Source: Thermaurantimonas aggregans (lineage in GTDB: Bacteria > Bacteroidota > Bacteroidia > Flavobacteriales > Schleiferiaceae). From it: a DNA stretch of 64,000 bases. The DNA lies in NCBI RefSeq assembly GCF_003851885.1, contig NZ_BHZE01000002.1, positions 154,842 through 218,841 of the forward strand, written 5' to 3'. This document shows positions 18,028 through 25,727 of this stretch, piece after piece; the stretch's first letter is position 1; every line of letters begins with the position of its first letter. Below the pieces are notes generated by a model. It was not told the origin of the DNA and did not search any database. It saw nothing but the letters and a program-made list of their open reading frames with translations. The translations under genes and the position numbers were made by a program.

Positions 18028-18924
18028 TTACTTCTTTTTCTTACCTGTTTTGGTGTTTATACCGGCTTTTTCACGCCATTCATTCAATGAATTCTGAATC
18101 ATATCCGCATATCCAAAGGGACGACCTGCTGCCTTAGCCTGCTCATTGCCCATCTTTAGGGCTGTATTACCGGCATTAACAGCCTCAGCGAAGTTGCCTC
18201 TCCGAGCTAAGATTTCGCCTTTAAGATAGTGGCTGTACCAGTTGTCAGGGTTTAACTCAATCGAGCGGTTGATGTATTCAAGGGCGCGGTCCATGTGAAT
18301 ATTCTTAGTCAAAAAGTATTGAGCCGAATTTCTGAAAACACGCCAGTCGCGTTGGTTTTCCTTTATTGCTCGCTCGATGTTTGCCATTGCCATTTTATCT
18401 ACCTCTACATCGATGTTTACAGGCACTTTTACATTTTCCCAAGCGAGTGTTAGGGTAGCTCCATTGTCGCGAAGAGCATCGATTGAGATGGTAAAAGTTT
18501 CATTACCGTCGCCTTCTAAAATGAAAGGCACGACGTCAACTCGCAATACGTCTTTCTTTTGGTCATAGCCATCCGCACCCCACAGAGTGGTATCAGAGTT
18601 GAAAATCACCGTCCACCGATCTTCACGGGGTATGGTCAACAGTCCGTATTTGCCAGCAGGAAGTTTCTGTCCTTCCACAAGGGCTTCTGTACTAAATGAA
18701 ATGAGCGTGATTCGGTTAGCACCAGTACGCCAGATTTGGCTGTAAGGCACCAATTCTCCAAAAATTTTACGACCCCGGGCACTCGGGCGTGAGTAGTCAA
18801 TTGTAATATCCGTGAGCCCAACGCGCTGCTGAACTACAGCCTTGGGACTTGGCTGGGGCAGCTCTTGGGCAACCGAGAAAATTGACAAAATAGTAGTGGC
18901 AATAATCCAATTGAGGTGTTTCAT
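18028..18924 (-). CDS. DUF2911 protein with TPR repeats
   Basis: A 298-residue exported protein: signal peptide (about 1-19), then a DUF2911 domain (about 25-175) with the family pattern DYSRPSARGRKIFGELVPY and WRTGANRIT, then a TPR-like helical part (about 185-275) with AQYFLTKN and NRSIELNPDNWYSHYLKGEIL, and a Lys-rich tail. DUF2911 is common in Bacteroidota and has no assigned activity that I know of. The protein is probably periplasmic. It is a single gene with its own terminator, divergent from lgt. Confidence 0.85.
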   Translation of the reverse strand: MKHLNWIIATTILSIFSVAQELPQPSPKAVVQQRVGLTDITIDYSRPSARGRKIFGELVPYSQIWRTGANRITLISFSTEALVEGQKLPAGKYGLLTIPREDRWTVIFNSDTTLWGADGYDQKKDVLRVDVVPFILEGDGNETFTISIDALRDNGATLTLAWENVKVPVNIDVEVDKMAMANIERAIKENQRDWRVFRNSAQYFLTKNIHMDRALEYINRSIELNPDNWYSHYLKGEILARRGNFAEAVNAGNTALKMGNEQAKAAGRPFGYADMIQNSLNEWREKAGINTKTGKKKK

Positions 18925-19051
18925 CTTTTTTCCTTTTTTGGCAAAGTAACTTATGAAAAGCTAAAGAGTTTGCTAAAGAATAGAGATTGTTATTAAAATA
19001 CATTGAAAATATCAGAACGAAATCTTTACACCGTCGTAACAGCTGAAGGAG

Positions 19052-19059
19052 TAAGTTTG
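19052..19059 (+). promoter_or_regulatory. -7 promoter element that decides the lgt start
   Basis: TAAGTTTG matches TAnnTTTG. A transcript from it would begin near 19066, after the ATG at 19063 but before the ATG at 19084, supporting the latter as the true lgt start. Confidence 0.5.
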
Positions 19060-19083
19060 CAGATGTTTTTCCAACTGTGCTGT

Positions 19084-20160
19084 ATGAATTTTCACGTTAT
19101 CACATGGGATGTGTCGAGGGTACTGCTCGACCTTGGCATTATTGAGATTCGGTACTATAGTCTGCTCTTCGCGTTTGGCTTTGTGCTCGGTTATTTCATT
19201 ATGAAGCGCATCTTCAAAGAAGAGAACGTTCCTCTGGAACAGCTTGATACTCTTCTCACCTACGTAGTGATTGCTACCATCATTGGTGCTCGCTTGGGTC
19301 ACGTGTTTTTTTACCAGTGGGATTATTACAGCCAGCATCCCGAAGAGATCTTAATGGTATGGGAGGGTGGATTGGCAAGTCATGGAGCCGCTATTGCCAT
19401 CATCATGGCTTTGATTATTTTCTCAAAAAAAGTTTCCAAGCGTTCTTTCTTTTGGATCATCGACCGCGTAGTGATTACAGTGGCTCTGGGCGGTAGTTTT
19501 ATCAGACTGGGCAATTTGATGAACTCTGAGATCTATGGAAGTCCTTCAAACAGTGAGTCAGCCTTTGTGTACGTGAGTCCGGTGCGCGACATCTTCGAGC
19601 GATTTTTTGGTAATGAGGTGCAGGAAATCACTTTTAAAAAGACAGACGAAGTCGTAAAAACCGATTCGCTGAACATGCCCGTTTATGAGGTGAAGATGAA
19701 AATTGATCCGCGCGTGGATGGTGCACAAGTGGCCTCGCTAGTGAGCAATCGACTCTTACCGTATTTGAAGATGATCGATGCTGACGATCAGAATTTGGTG
19801 CCGAGTACCGACGGTTCTCCCGAGGTGATTCAGGAGGCAAACAGCACTTTTGTAAAGTTTCGACTACTGGCCATACCACGCATTCCCAGCCAAATCATTG
19901 AAGCAGTGGCGTATTTTCTGATTTTTTTAATTCTTTGGGGACTGTTTTTCTACACGAAGTTCAGGTATCAAGAGGGATTTTTATTCGGAGCCTTTTTGGT
20001 TTTGGTGTTTGGATTTCGGTTTGTAGTCGAATTTTTCAAGGCCAATCAAGTGGCTTTTGAAGACAATTTAGCTCTCAACATGGGACAATTTCTCAGCATT
20101 CCACTGGTGATCGCTGGATTAGCTTCAATTGTGTATTCTTTTGTGAAAAAGAAGGCGTAA
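19084..20160 (+). CDS. lgt: Prolipoprotein diacylglyceryl transferase with enlarged periplasmic domain
   Basis: An inner membrane enzyme of 358 residues that adds diacylglyceryl to the lipobox Cys of prolipoproteins. Visible are RYYSLLFAFGF in the first helix, the catalytic-His region EGGLASHGAAIA, the signature RLGNLMNSEIYG and the last helices with FGFRFVVEFFKANQ. Between the signature and the PSQIIEA helix lies a loop of roughly 110 residues, much longer than in E. coli Lgt. I chose ATG at 19084 because the preceding frame (TTG 19003, ATG 19063) overlaps a promoter box. It starts a run of four closely spaced genes, three of them involving lipoproteins. Confidence 0.92.
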   Translation: MNFHVITWDVSRVLLDLGIIEIRYYSLLFAFGFVLGYFIMKRIFKEENVPLEQLDTLLTYVVIATIIGARLGHVFFYQWDYYSQHPEEILMVWEGGLASHGAAIAIIMALIIFSKKVSKRSFFWIIDRVVITVALGGSFIRLGNLMNSEIYGSPSNSESAFVYVSPVRDIFERFFGNEVQEITFKKTDEVVKTDSLNMPVYEVKMKIDPRVDGAQVASLVSNRLLPYLKMIDADDQNLVPSTDGSPEVIQEANSTFVKFRLLAIPRIPSQIIEAVAYFLIFLILWGLFFYTKFRYQEGFLFGAFLVLVFGFRFVVEFFKANQVAFEDNLALNMGQFLSIPLVIAGLASIVYSFVKKKA

Positions 20161-20164
20161 AAAC

Positions 20165-20671
20165 ATGGTATATCGACTCATTGCAATTGCAGTACTGCTG
20201 GCGGCTCTTGCTACATCGTGCACATGCGATAACGACACAAAAACCGTAGACTCAATGAGTACTTCATACGAACCAAAGTTCAGAGAAGATGGACAGCTGT
20301 GGTTTCTCGATGAAAGCGGTGTGGATACCAACCTCCGCATCACCATCGAGGTGGCTATGACAGATGAGGAAATTCAGTACGGCATGATGTATCGAAAATC
20401 GATGGATGAAATGAATGGAATGCTCTTTCTGATGAAAAACGAGCGCCCACAGTCTTTCTGGATGAAAAATACCTACATACCGCTCGATATTATTTATATC
20501 AACTCTCAACTGCGCATCGTAAGCATTCAGAAAAATGCGGAGCCACTGAGTGAGACTTCGCTTCCGAGCTTTGAGCCGGCACTGTATGTGCTTGAAGTGA
20601 ACGGCGGTTTTTGTGACCGACACAATGTAAAGGTGGGCGACAAAGTGTATTTCGAGCACCGGAGGCAATAG
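20165..20671 (+). CDS. DUF192 lipoprotein
   Basis: A 168-residue lipoprotein: signal peptide with lipobox LATSC and then a DUF192 domain, recognisable by VAMTDEEIQYGMMYRKSMDEMNGM (only pointed to here), FWMKNTYIPLDIIYI and the C-terminal CDRHNVKVGDKV. The family is widespread in bacteria and archaea without a settled activity. It starts 4 bases after lgt, the enzyme that would lipidate it, and 3 bases before the next gene. Confidence 0.87.
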   Translation: MVYRLIAIAVLLAALATSCTCDNDTKTVDSMSTSYEPKFREDGQLWFLDESGVDTNLRITIEVAMTDEEIQYGMMYRKSMDEMNGMLFLMKNERPQSFWMKNTYIPLDIIYINSQLRIVSIQKNAEPLSETSLPSFEPALYVLEVNGGFCDRHNVKVGDKVYFEHRRQ

Positions 20672-20674
20672 CAC

Positions 20675-21409
20675 ATGCGTGTAGTAAGTTTAGTGCCATC
20701 GTTGACCGAACTCCTTTACCACCTTGGGGTTGATGTGGTAGGTATTACGAAATTTTGTGTCCACCCAGAGGAGTGGTATAGAACCAAGCCACGTGTAGGT
20801 GGTACGAAAAATCCAGATATCAATCGCATCAAAGAGCTAAAACCTGATCTAATCCTTGCCAATAAAGAAGAGAATCGAAAGGAAGATGTAGAGCAGCTCA
20901 GGCAATTTAGCCAGGTGCTTGTGACGAACATTACCACTATTAATGATGCATTGGAAGCTATTAGGCTCATTGGCCGGGTGTGTAATGTAGTACAAGCTGC
21001 AGAAAAACTAGTACACAGCATCATAGAGCTTTGGAAACCACTACAAGGAAGCGCCGATGGTGCCAGAGTGCTTTACTTGATTTGGCGAAAACCTTATATG
21101 GCAGCTGGTACCGACACTTACATACATCACGTTTTGCAGCATCTGGGGTTTTCAAATGCAGTTAATCAAAGTAGATATCCTGTGGTAGATGAGAAGTCAA
21201 TTCGATTGATGAATCCGGAATTGATTTTTCTTTCGTCAGAGCCTTATCCGTTCCGAGAAAAACACTTAGCTGAGTTTCAGGGAATGGCGCCTACGGCACA
21301 TGTGCGCCTGGTAGATGGTGAAGCATTTAGCTGGTATGGATACAGAATGATTCCGGCGGCTTCGTATTTTTACCTGTTGATCCATGACATTAACGAGATG
21401 AAAAGATGA
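20675..21409 (+). CDS. BtuF-like helical-backbone metal receptor
   Basis: A 244-residue protein of the BtuF/FepB substrate-binding fold: RVVSLVPSLTELLYHLG at the start, VGGTKNPDINRIKELKPDLILAN in the first lobe, and the second lobe beginning at ARVLYLIWRKPYMAAGTDTYIHHVLQHLG. Homologues bind cobalamin or metal chelates for import. There is no signal peptide, and no transporter genes are adjacent, so it may act in the cytoplasm or have another role. It overlaps the next gene by 4 bases (ATGA). Confidence 0.82.
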   Translation: MRVVSLVPSLTELLYHLGVDVVGITKFCVHPEEWYRTKPRVGGTKNPDINRIKELKPDLILANKEENRKEDVEQLRQFSQVLVTNITTINDALEAIRLIGRVCNVVQAAEKLVHSIIELWKPLQGSADGARVLYLIWRKPYMAAGTDTYIHHVLQHLGFSNAVNQSRYPVVDEKSIRLMNPELIFLSSEPYPFREKHLAEFQGMAPTAHVRLVDGEAFSWYGYRMIPAASYFYLLIHDINEMKR

Positions 21410-21864
21410 ATTTATACAAAAGGTTTTTTGTGCTTTTAATGGGTCTTGTGTTCTTAACTATGGGCTGTAGCAAGACAGACGACCAGGACCAGAAAGACGA
21501 TGAGTTGATTCGTAATTACCTGGCGCAGAATGGCCTGGAAGCTATTCGTACGAATAGTGGACTGTATTATCTGATAACCGAGCAGGGAACTGGGACATTT
21601 CCGACCATTGACAGTCGCGTGCGCGTTGTGTACAAGGGCTATCTGCTCGATGGTACTGTGTTTGACGAAACGGATCCAGCTGGACTTGAGTTTGACTTGC
21701 GAGGAGTAATTGCAGGGTGGCAAGAGGGCCTCACTTACTTCAGAGAAGGGGGTAGGGGAAAACTTTTTATACCGTCGAAGTTGGGATATGGCAAACAGTC
21801 GGTAGGGAATATTCCGCCAAACAGTGTGCTGATTTTTGATATCTATCTCTTGAAGGTACGCTAA
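21406..21864 (+). CDS. FKBP-type peptidyl-prolyl isomerase lipoprotein
   Basis: A 152-residue lipoprotein (lipobox LTMGC) with a C-terminal FKBP domain: VRVVYKGYLLDGTVFDET, VIAGWQEGLTYFREGG, FIPSKLGYG and PPNSVLIFDIYLLKV. The active-site aromatic and Asp residues appear in place. It probably helps fold secreted proteins at the membrane. Last gene of the lgt run; a small AAGC-CGG-GCTT hairpin with following Ts at 21929-21946 might end the transcript. Confidence 0.9.
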   Translation: MNLYKRFFVLLMGLVFLTMGCSKTDDQDQKDDELIRNYLAQNGLEAIRTNSGLYYLITEQGTGTFPTIDSRVRVVYKGYLLDGTVFDETDPAGLEFDLRGVIAGWQEGLTYFREGGRGKLFIPSKLGYGKQSVGNIPPNSVLIFDIYLLKVR

Positions 21865-21930
21865 TAGTGGATAGTATTCCTTTTAAAATTTTTTTCTGAT
21901 AAATTGAGGTAATTAGTCTATTAAGCTGAA

Positions 21931-22127
21931 GCCGGGCTTTTGCGTTTTCACACGTGAGGGATTCGGTGGGCGCGCGTCAGCGCGGTGTGGAGGCGTAGCT
22001 AAGCTTAGCCGCAGCGCGGGAGCGACGTGTATACTGACGAAGACTTTCAGTTTTGTCAGCATCTTCCCTTGGAAACACGCTGACCTGAGCAGCTGCCCGA
22101 ATGGGCATTGCTAGGAAGGGTACGGCC
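21931..22127. ncRNA. GC-rich, highly foldable intergenic element of unknown type
   Basis: In the 341-base gap between the convergent FKBP and Usp genes, about 200 bases are GC-rich and full of paired segments. GCCG (21931) can pair with CGGC (22123) to close the whole. Inside are ACACGT (21950) with ACGTGT (22025); CGCGC-gtca-GCGCG (21971-21984); the palindrome GCTAAGCTTAGC (21998-22009); a 9-bp hairpin 22034-22059; and AGCA/TGCT around GCCC-gaat-GGGC (22088-22112). GTCAGC (22055) can instead pair with GCTGAC (22079), which excludes the 22034 hairpin. No reading frame of note crosses it. It could be a structured RNA or an extragenic repeat; I do not recognise it as tmRNA, RNase P, SRP or 6S RNA. 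Confidence 0.45.
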
Positions 22128-22128
22128 T

Positions 22129-22174
22129 AAAAAAAAAAAAAAAAAACAAACACTCAGCTATGCTTGGCTGAGTG
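22129..22174 (-). terminator. Intrinsic terminator after the Usp gene
   Basis: A stem CACTCAGC/GCTGAGTG (22151-22174) is followed in the minus direction by a long T tract: 18 consecutive A on the plus strand at 22129-22146. It lies about 30 bases beyond the Usp stop and explains the homopolymer next to the structured element. Confidence 0.9.
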
Positions 22175-22205
22175 CTGGTGATTGAGTTTGTGTAGGGGGT
22201 AATTG

Positions 22206-23024
22206 CTAGTTTGCATCCTCGTGAAGGGCAAGGTAAGGTAGCTTGGAATGGTAAGCAACCTTGGTGGTGACTGACTTGTGGAAGATAGACTCGAAAAAAC
22301 TGTAGTTGCGGCTCATGAGGGCAATCATGTCGGCGCGGTCTTCAGCTGCAAACTGTAAAAGGGTGTCTTCGACGTTTTCGCCACTGAGTACTTCGAAACG
22401 GTGGGAAATGCCTTTGAGGTATTCGGAGATGCGCTGCTTGGCTTCGATTACCGTTTGATTATCAATGCCATAATTGACAATTACATGAGCGATTACGACT
22501 TCTGCATTGAAGATGGAGGCGATTTCGGCAAGCTGGATGAGGGCGGTACCGTTGCGCTTTGATTTGAAGTCGGCACCAAAAACAATCTTGCGGATATTTG
22601 AGAAGTGTGAGCCGGCAGGTATGGTAATAACGGGTACTGTGACGCTCTGAAGGATAGAGGCAGCATTTGAGCCGATGAGGATTTCTTCTATACCACTGGC
22701 GCCTTTGGTGCCGAGGATTACCATGTCGGCGCCTTCATCTTCCACAGCTTTTTTCACTAAGCGAATGGGGTTGCCTACCAGACACCGTGTTTCGTAAGGT
22801 ATGCCAGCGCTTTGAAGCTTTTCTTCCACTTTTTTCATCCCTGCTTCGGAGTTTTCCTTCATGATTTCGAGCAGGGAGTGGGTCATAACTGTCTCGGCGT
22901 AAGGCAAATCGTAAGCATTTAGAGCGATTATTTTAGCACCGGTTTTCTTAGCGAAGTCGATAGCAAAGTCGAGGGCCTTGTCAGCGTTGGCGGAATAATC
23001 TGTTGGGAAAATGATTGTTTTCAT
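22206..23024 (-). CDS. Universal stress protein, tandem Usp domains
   Basis: A 272-residue cytoplasmic protein with two UspA-like domains (about 1-140 and 145-270). The first has IIFPTDYSANADKAL and the ATP-loop-like LGTKGASGIEEILIGSNAASIL, which ends in the usual SV-PVI; the second has IVFGADFKSKRNGTAL and a degenerate loop (LMSRNYSFFESIFHKSVTTKV). Such proteins bind ATP or act as stress-survival factors; the specific role is unknown. It is a single gene with its own terminator and a TACCTTCG near-match to the -7 box about 30 bases upstream. Confidence 0.9.
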   Translation of the reverse strand: MKTIIFPTDYSANADKALDFAIDFAKKTGAKIIALNAYDLPYAETVMTHSLLEIMKENSEAGMKKVEEKLQSAGIPYETRCLVGNPIRLVKKAVEDEGADMVILGTKGASGIEEILIGSNAASILQSVTVPVITIPAGSHFSNIRKIVFGADFKSKRNGTALIQLAEIASIFNAEVVIAHVIVNYGIDNQTVIEAKQRISEYLKGISHRFEVLSGENVEDTLLQFAAEDRADMIALMSRNYSFFESIFHKSVTTKVAYHSKLPYLALHEDAN

Positions 23025-23094
23025 ACAGGTCGATTAACTAAAGACGAAGGTAGTGCTCTTGAAAGTACGGATTTTATGATAATTATCAACACTT

Positions 23095-24294
23095 TTAGGT
23101 GGATTTCTTAAGAACAAGGCCCTTTAGATAGCGGCCTTCGGGGTGGTAGATGCTGACCGGATGATCAGCCGGCTGATGGAGGCGGTGTAAAATCTGAAAG
23201 TCGATGCCTGTGTCCATAGCGGCTGATGTGACGGTATTGAGGAAGAGCTCCTCTGAGATGTTTTGAGAGCATGAATAGGTCATGAGCAGCCCCCCGGGAG
23301 CGAGTTTGCTCATGGCAAGGGCATTCAGGCGTTTGTAGCCGATTACGGCATTGTGGGTGACGCGGTGGCTTTTTGCAAAGGCAGGTGGGTCGAGTACGAT
23401 GATGTCGAAAGTGCGTTCGAGGTGGGTGAGGTAGTCGAAGGCATCGGTAGCCAGGGAGGTGTGCTTGCTAAGATCAAGTTGATTGATTTCCAGATTTTTT
23501 TCCAAGAGGTCGATGGCGCGCTGGCTAATGTCGAGCGATACTACTTCGCGGGCACCGGTCGCAATGGCATAGATACTGAAGCCACCCGTATATGAAAAGG
23601 TATTGAGAACCGACTTGCCAGTACAAAGCCGGGACAAAAGTTTTCGATTTTCGCGTTGGTCGATGAAGAAACCGGTTTTTTGGCCTTGCTGAAAGTCAAT
23701 TAAAAACTTGTGGCCATATTCGCGGGCTATGATTTGTTTGGTAGGCTCGCCTACTGCCCATTGATTTTCAAGCGTGGCGTCGTGCAATGCGTCGGCGCTT
23801 TTGTCGTAGATGGCAGTAAGGCGGCTGCCCAAATGGCGCTGAAGTGCACCATAAATGCTCTCTCGTGCATGATACATGCCCAGGTGATGGCACTGCACGA
23901 TGCAGTAGCCAGCGTAGTAGTCCACTACAAGTCCAGGTAATCCGTCACCTTCGCCAAAGATGAGGCGGAAGCAATCGGTTTCGGCTGATGAAAAGAAGCC
24001 GAGTTGTTCTCGCGTGTGAATGGCGGCTTTGATTTTTTGGTCAATGAAGTACTCTACGGGTAGTTTTTCTGTAGTCCAGCTTAAAATTCGAACGGCGATG
24101 CTTCCGCTAGAAAGAAATCCGATACCACGAATAGTGCCTTTAGCATCAGCTATAAACACTGGTGTGCCTTCGGTGGCTGACTTTGGAATGTTTCGCAAAG
24201 CCCCACTAAAAATCCATGGATGCCGCTGGAAGAAAATTTTTTCTTTTTCCGGCTTGATGTGGACTACAGGATAGTTTGGTAAAAAAGGTTTCAA
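23095..24294 (-). CDS. rlmI: 23S rRNA cytosine-5 methyltransferase, RlmI family
   Basis: A 399-residue protein with an N-terminal PUA domain (about 10-80; RHPWIFSGAL) and a C-terminal class I methyltransferase: GQKTGFFIDQRENR, motif I region VLNTFSYTGGFSIYA, the adenine-contacting VVSLDIS, and the catalytic-loop DPPAFAKS followed by SCSQNISEELF. RlmI makes m5C in 23S rRNA; the paralogous group has other targets, so the exact base is inferred. It starts at TTG 24294, overlapping the upstream gene stop (TTGA). Confidence 0.85.
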   Translation of the reverse strand: MKPFLPNYPVVHIKPEKEKIFFQRHPWIFSGALRNIPKSATEGTPVFIADAKGTIRGIGFLSSGSIAVRILSWTTEKLPVEYFIDQKIKAAIHTREQLGFFSSAETDCFRLIFGEGDGLPGLVVDYYAGYCIVQCHHLGMYHARESIYGALQRHLGSRLTAIYDKSADALHDATLENQWAVGEPTKQIIAREYGHKFLIDFQQGQKTGFFIDQRENRKLLSRLCTGKSVLNTFSYTGGFSIYAIATGAREVVSLDISQRAIDLLEKNLEINQLDLSKHTSLATDAFDYLTHLERTFDIIVLDPPAFAKSHRVTHNAVIGYKRLNALAMSKLAPGGLLMTYSCSQNISEELFLNTVTSAAMDTGIDFQILHRLHQPADHPVSIYHPEGRYLKGLVLKKST

Positions 24295-24803
24295 AACTGT
24301 GTGGCTATTTTTTTGAGTTCTACAAAATCAGGAATTGACTTACTCGTGAGGTAGTAGATATCGATGGAACGGGTGTAAAAATGGTGGTCGATGCCATTAG
24401 TAATCAAGATGGCTGGACTTTTAAACCTTTGATTATAGCGCAAGGCCTGGGCAAGGACTTCCTCGTTGAGCAGAACATCGGGACTTTTGCACTCGGCCAG
24501 CAGCAAGATGCCCTCAGCGCCAAATACGGCCAGGTCAAATCGCTTAGCGAGACCATAGAGTGAAAAGGCTTTTTCAAGAGCAAGGGTCACAGGGGGAAAT
24601 CCGCGCGAAAGAAGTTCTGCTACGAGGTGCTGCCGCACCCACTCTTCAGGAGTAAGCTGGAGCCAACGACGGCGGATGACGTCGTACACTTGCCAGCCGT
24701 CGGGTACACTTCTGAAGGCGTGAGGGGGAGGTGAATGGAGATTTAGCGGTCTAAAATCGTCGAAAACATCCTTCATTCCACCATCAGTAAGCAAGTGTAG
24801 CAT
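24291..24803 (-). CDS. HsdR N-terminal-like PD-(D/E)XK protein
   Basis: A 170-residue protein resembling the stand-alone type I restriction HsdR_N domain seen across Bacteroidota. The putative nuclease core is KRFDLAVF (metal Asp) and LLAECKSP (the E-x-K pair), preceded by the family segment LTPEEWVRQHLVAELLSRGFPP. No hsdM, hsdS or helicase gene is near, so it is not a restriction system by itself; its job is unknown. It lies between era and rlmI with coupled spacing, which hints at a role near RNA or ribosome work. Start could also be the ATG at 24776. Confidence 0.78.
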   Translation of the reverse strand: MLHLLTDGGMKDVFDDFRPLNLHSPPPHAFRSVPDGWQVYDVIRRRWLQLTPEEWVRQHLVAELLSRGFPPVTLALEKAFSLYGLAKRFDLAVFGAEGILLLAECKSPDVLLNEEVLAQALRYNQRFKSPAILITNGIDHHFYTRSIDIYYLTSKSIPDFVELKKIATQF

Positions 24804-24829
24804 TGGTCTTTTCAGCTATTAAATGCAGC

Positions 24830-25726
24830 TTATCTGTAGCCATAGCGCTTTAGCTTTTTGGTGTCAAAGCGCCAATTGGGATCGACTTTTACGTAAAGCT
24901 CCAGGTAGATTTTTTTCATGAAAAAATGCTCGAGTGCCAATCGTGCGTCGGTCCCAACGCGCTTGAGAGCACTCCCACCCTTACCAATGATGATGGTCTT
25001 TTGTGTTTCTCGCTCAACGATGATCATTGCCCTTATGCGTATGATGTTTTCTTCTTCTTTGAACTCCTCAACTACCACCTCACAGGCATAGGGGATTTCC
25101 TCTTTATAGTGCAGCAGGATTTTTTCACGTATCACTTCTGATACGATAAAGCGCTCTGACTTGTCAGTGAGCTGATCGGTATCGAAGTAGGGAGGGTGTA
25201 CAGGGAGCAGTTCCAGCAGTCGATTTTTTAATTCAATTACATTAAATCCGTGTAGTGCTGAGATAAGCCAAATTTCAGCTTTAGGAACGGTTGACTTCCA
25301 ATATTCGGCCTCGGCTAGGGCCTCTTCTTGTGCAATGGTGTCCACCTTATTGATGGCAATAATCAGGGGCACTTCACTTTGTACAATGGCTTCAAAGAGC
25401 TCTTTATTCTTGGCCTCTCTTTCCCCAGGCACAGCCAGGTATAGAGCTATGTCGGCATCTTCAAGGGCTTCTTTTACAGCATTCATCATGGTTTCTTGCA
25501 AGGCATATTTAGGCTCGATGATGCCAGGTGTGTCAGAGAAGATCATTTGATAGCCGGGTTCGTTCAATATACCAAGCATCCTAACGCGTGTGGTTTGGGC
25601 CTTGGGAGTAACAATGGCGAGGCGCTCGCCCAGCATGGCATTGAGCAGGGTCGATTTGCCTGCGTTTGGATTGCCGAAGATGTTTACGTATCCAGCTTTA
25701 AATTGTGTGGTGTCAGAATTTTCCAT
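24830..25726 (-). CDS. era: GTPase Era
   Basis: A 298-residue GTPase that binds 16S rRNA and helps 30S assembly. G1 is GNPNAGKST, G2 region TTRVRMLG, G3 DTPGI and G4 NKVD; the C-terminal KH domain carries the motif IIGKGGSALKRVG. Length is normal. It follows the dehydratase gene by 1 base and precedes the HsdR_N-like gene by 26 bases. Confidence 0.97.
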   Translation of the reverse strand: MENSDTTQFKAGYVNIFGNPNAGKSTLLNAMLGERLAIVTPKAQTTRVRMLGILNEPGYQMIFSDTPGIIEPKYALQETMMNAVKEALEDADIALYLAVPGEREAKNKELFEAIVQSEVPLIIAINKVDTIAQEEALAEAEYWKSTVPKAEIWLISALHGFNVIELKNRLLELLPVHPPYFDTDQLTDKSERFIVSEVIREKILLHYKEEIPYACEVVVEEFKEEENIIRIRAMIIVERETQKTIIIGKGGSALKRVGTDARLALEHFFMKKIYLELYVKVDPNWRFDTKKLKRYGYR

Positions 25727-25727
25727 A

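Noticed and set aside
21865..22205. tmRNA, SRP RNA, RNase P RNA or cobalamin riboswitch in the GC-rich gap
   Set aside because: None of the conserved segments of these RNAs is present, and the length does not fit tmRNA or RNase P. The BtuF-like gene nearby lies upstream, not downstream, so a cobalamin switch has no target there.
24291..24803. A restriction-modification system
   Set aside because: Only an HsdR_N-like domain is present; there is no helicase part, methylase or specificity subunit nearby.
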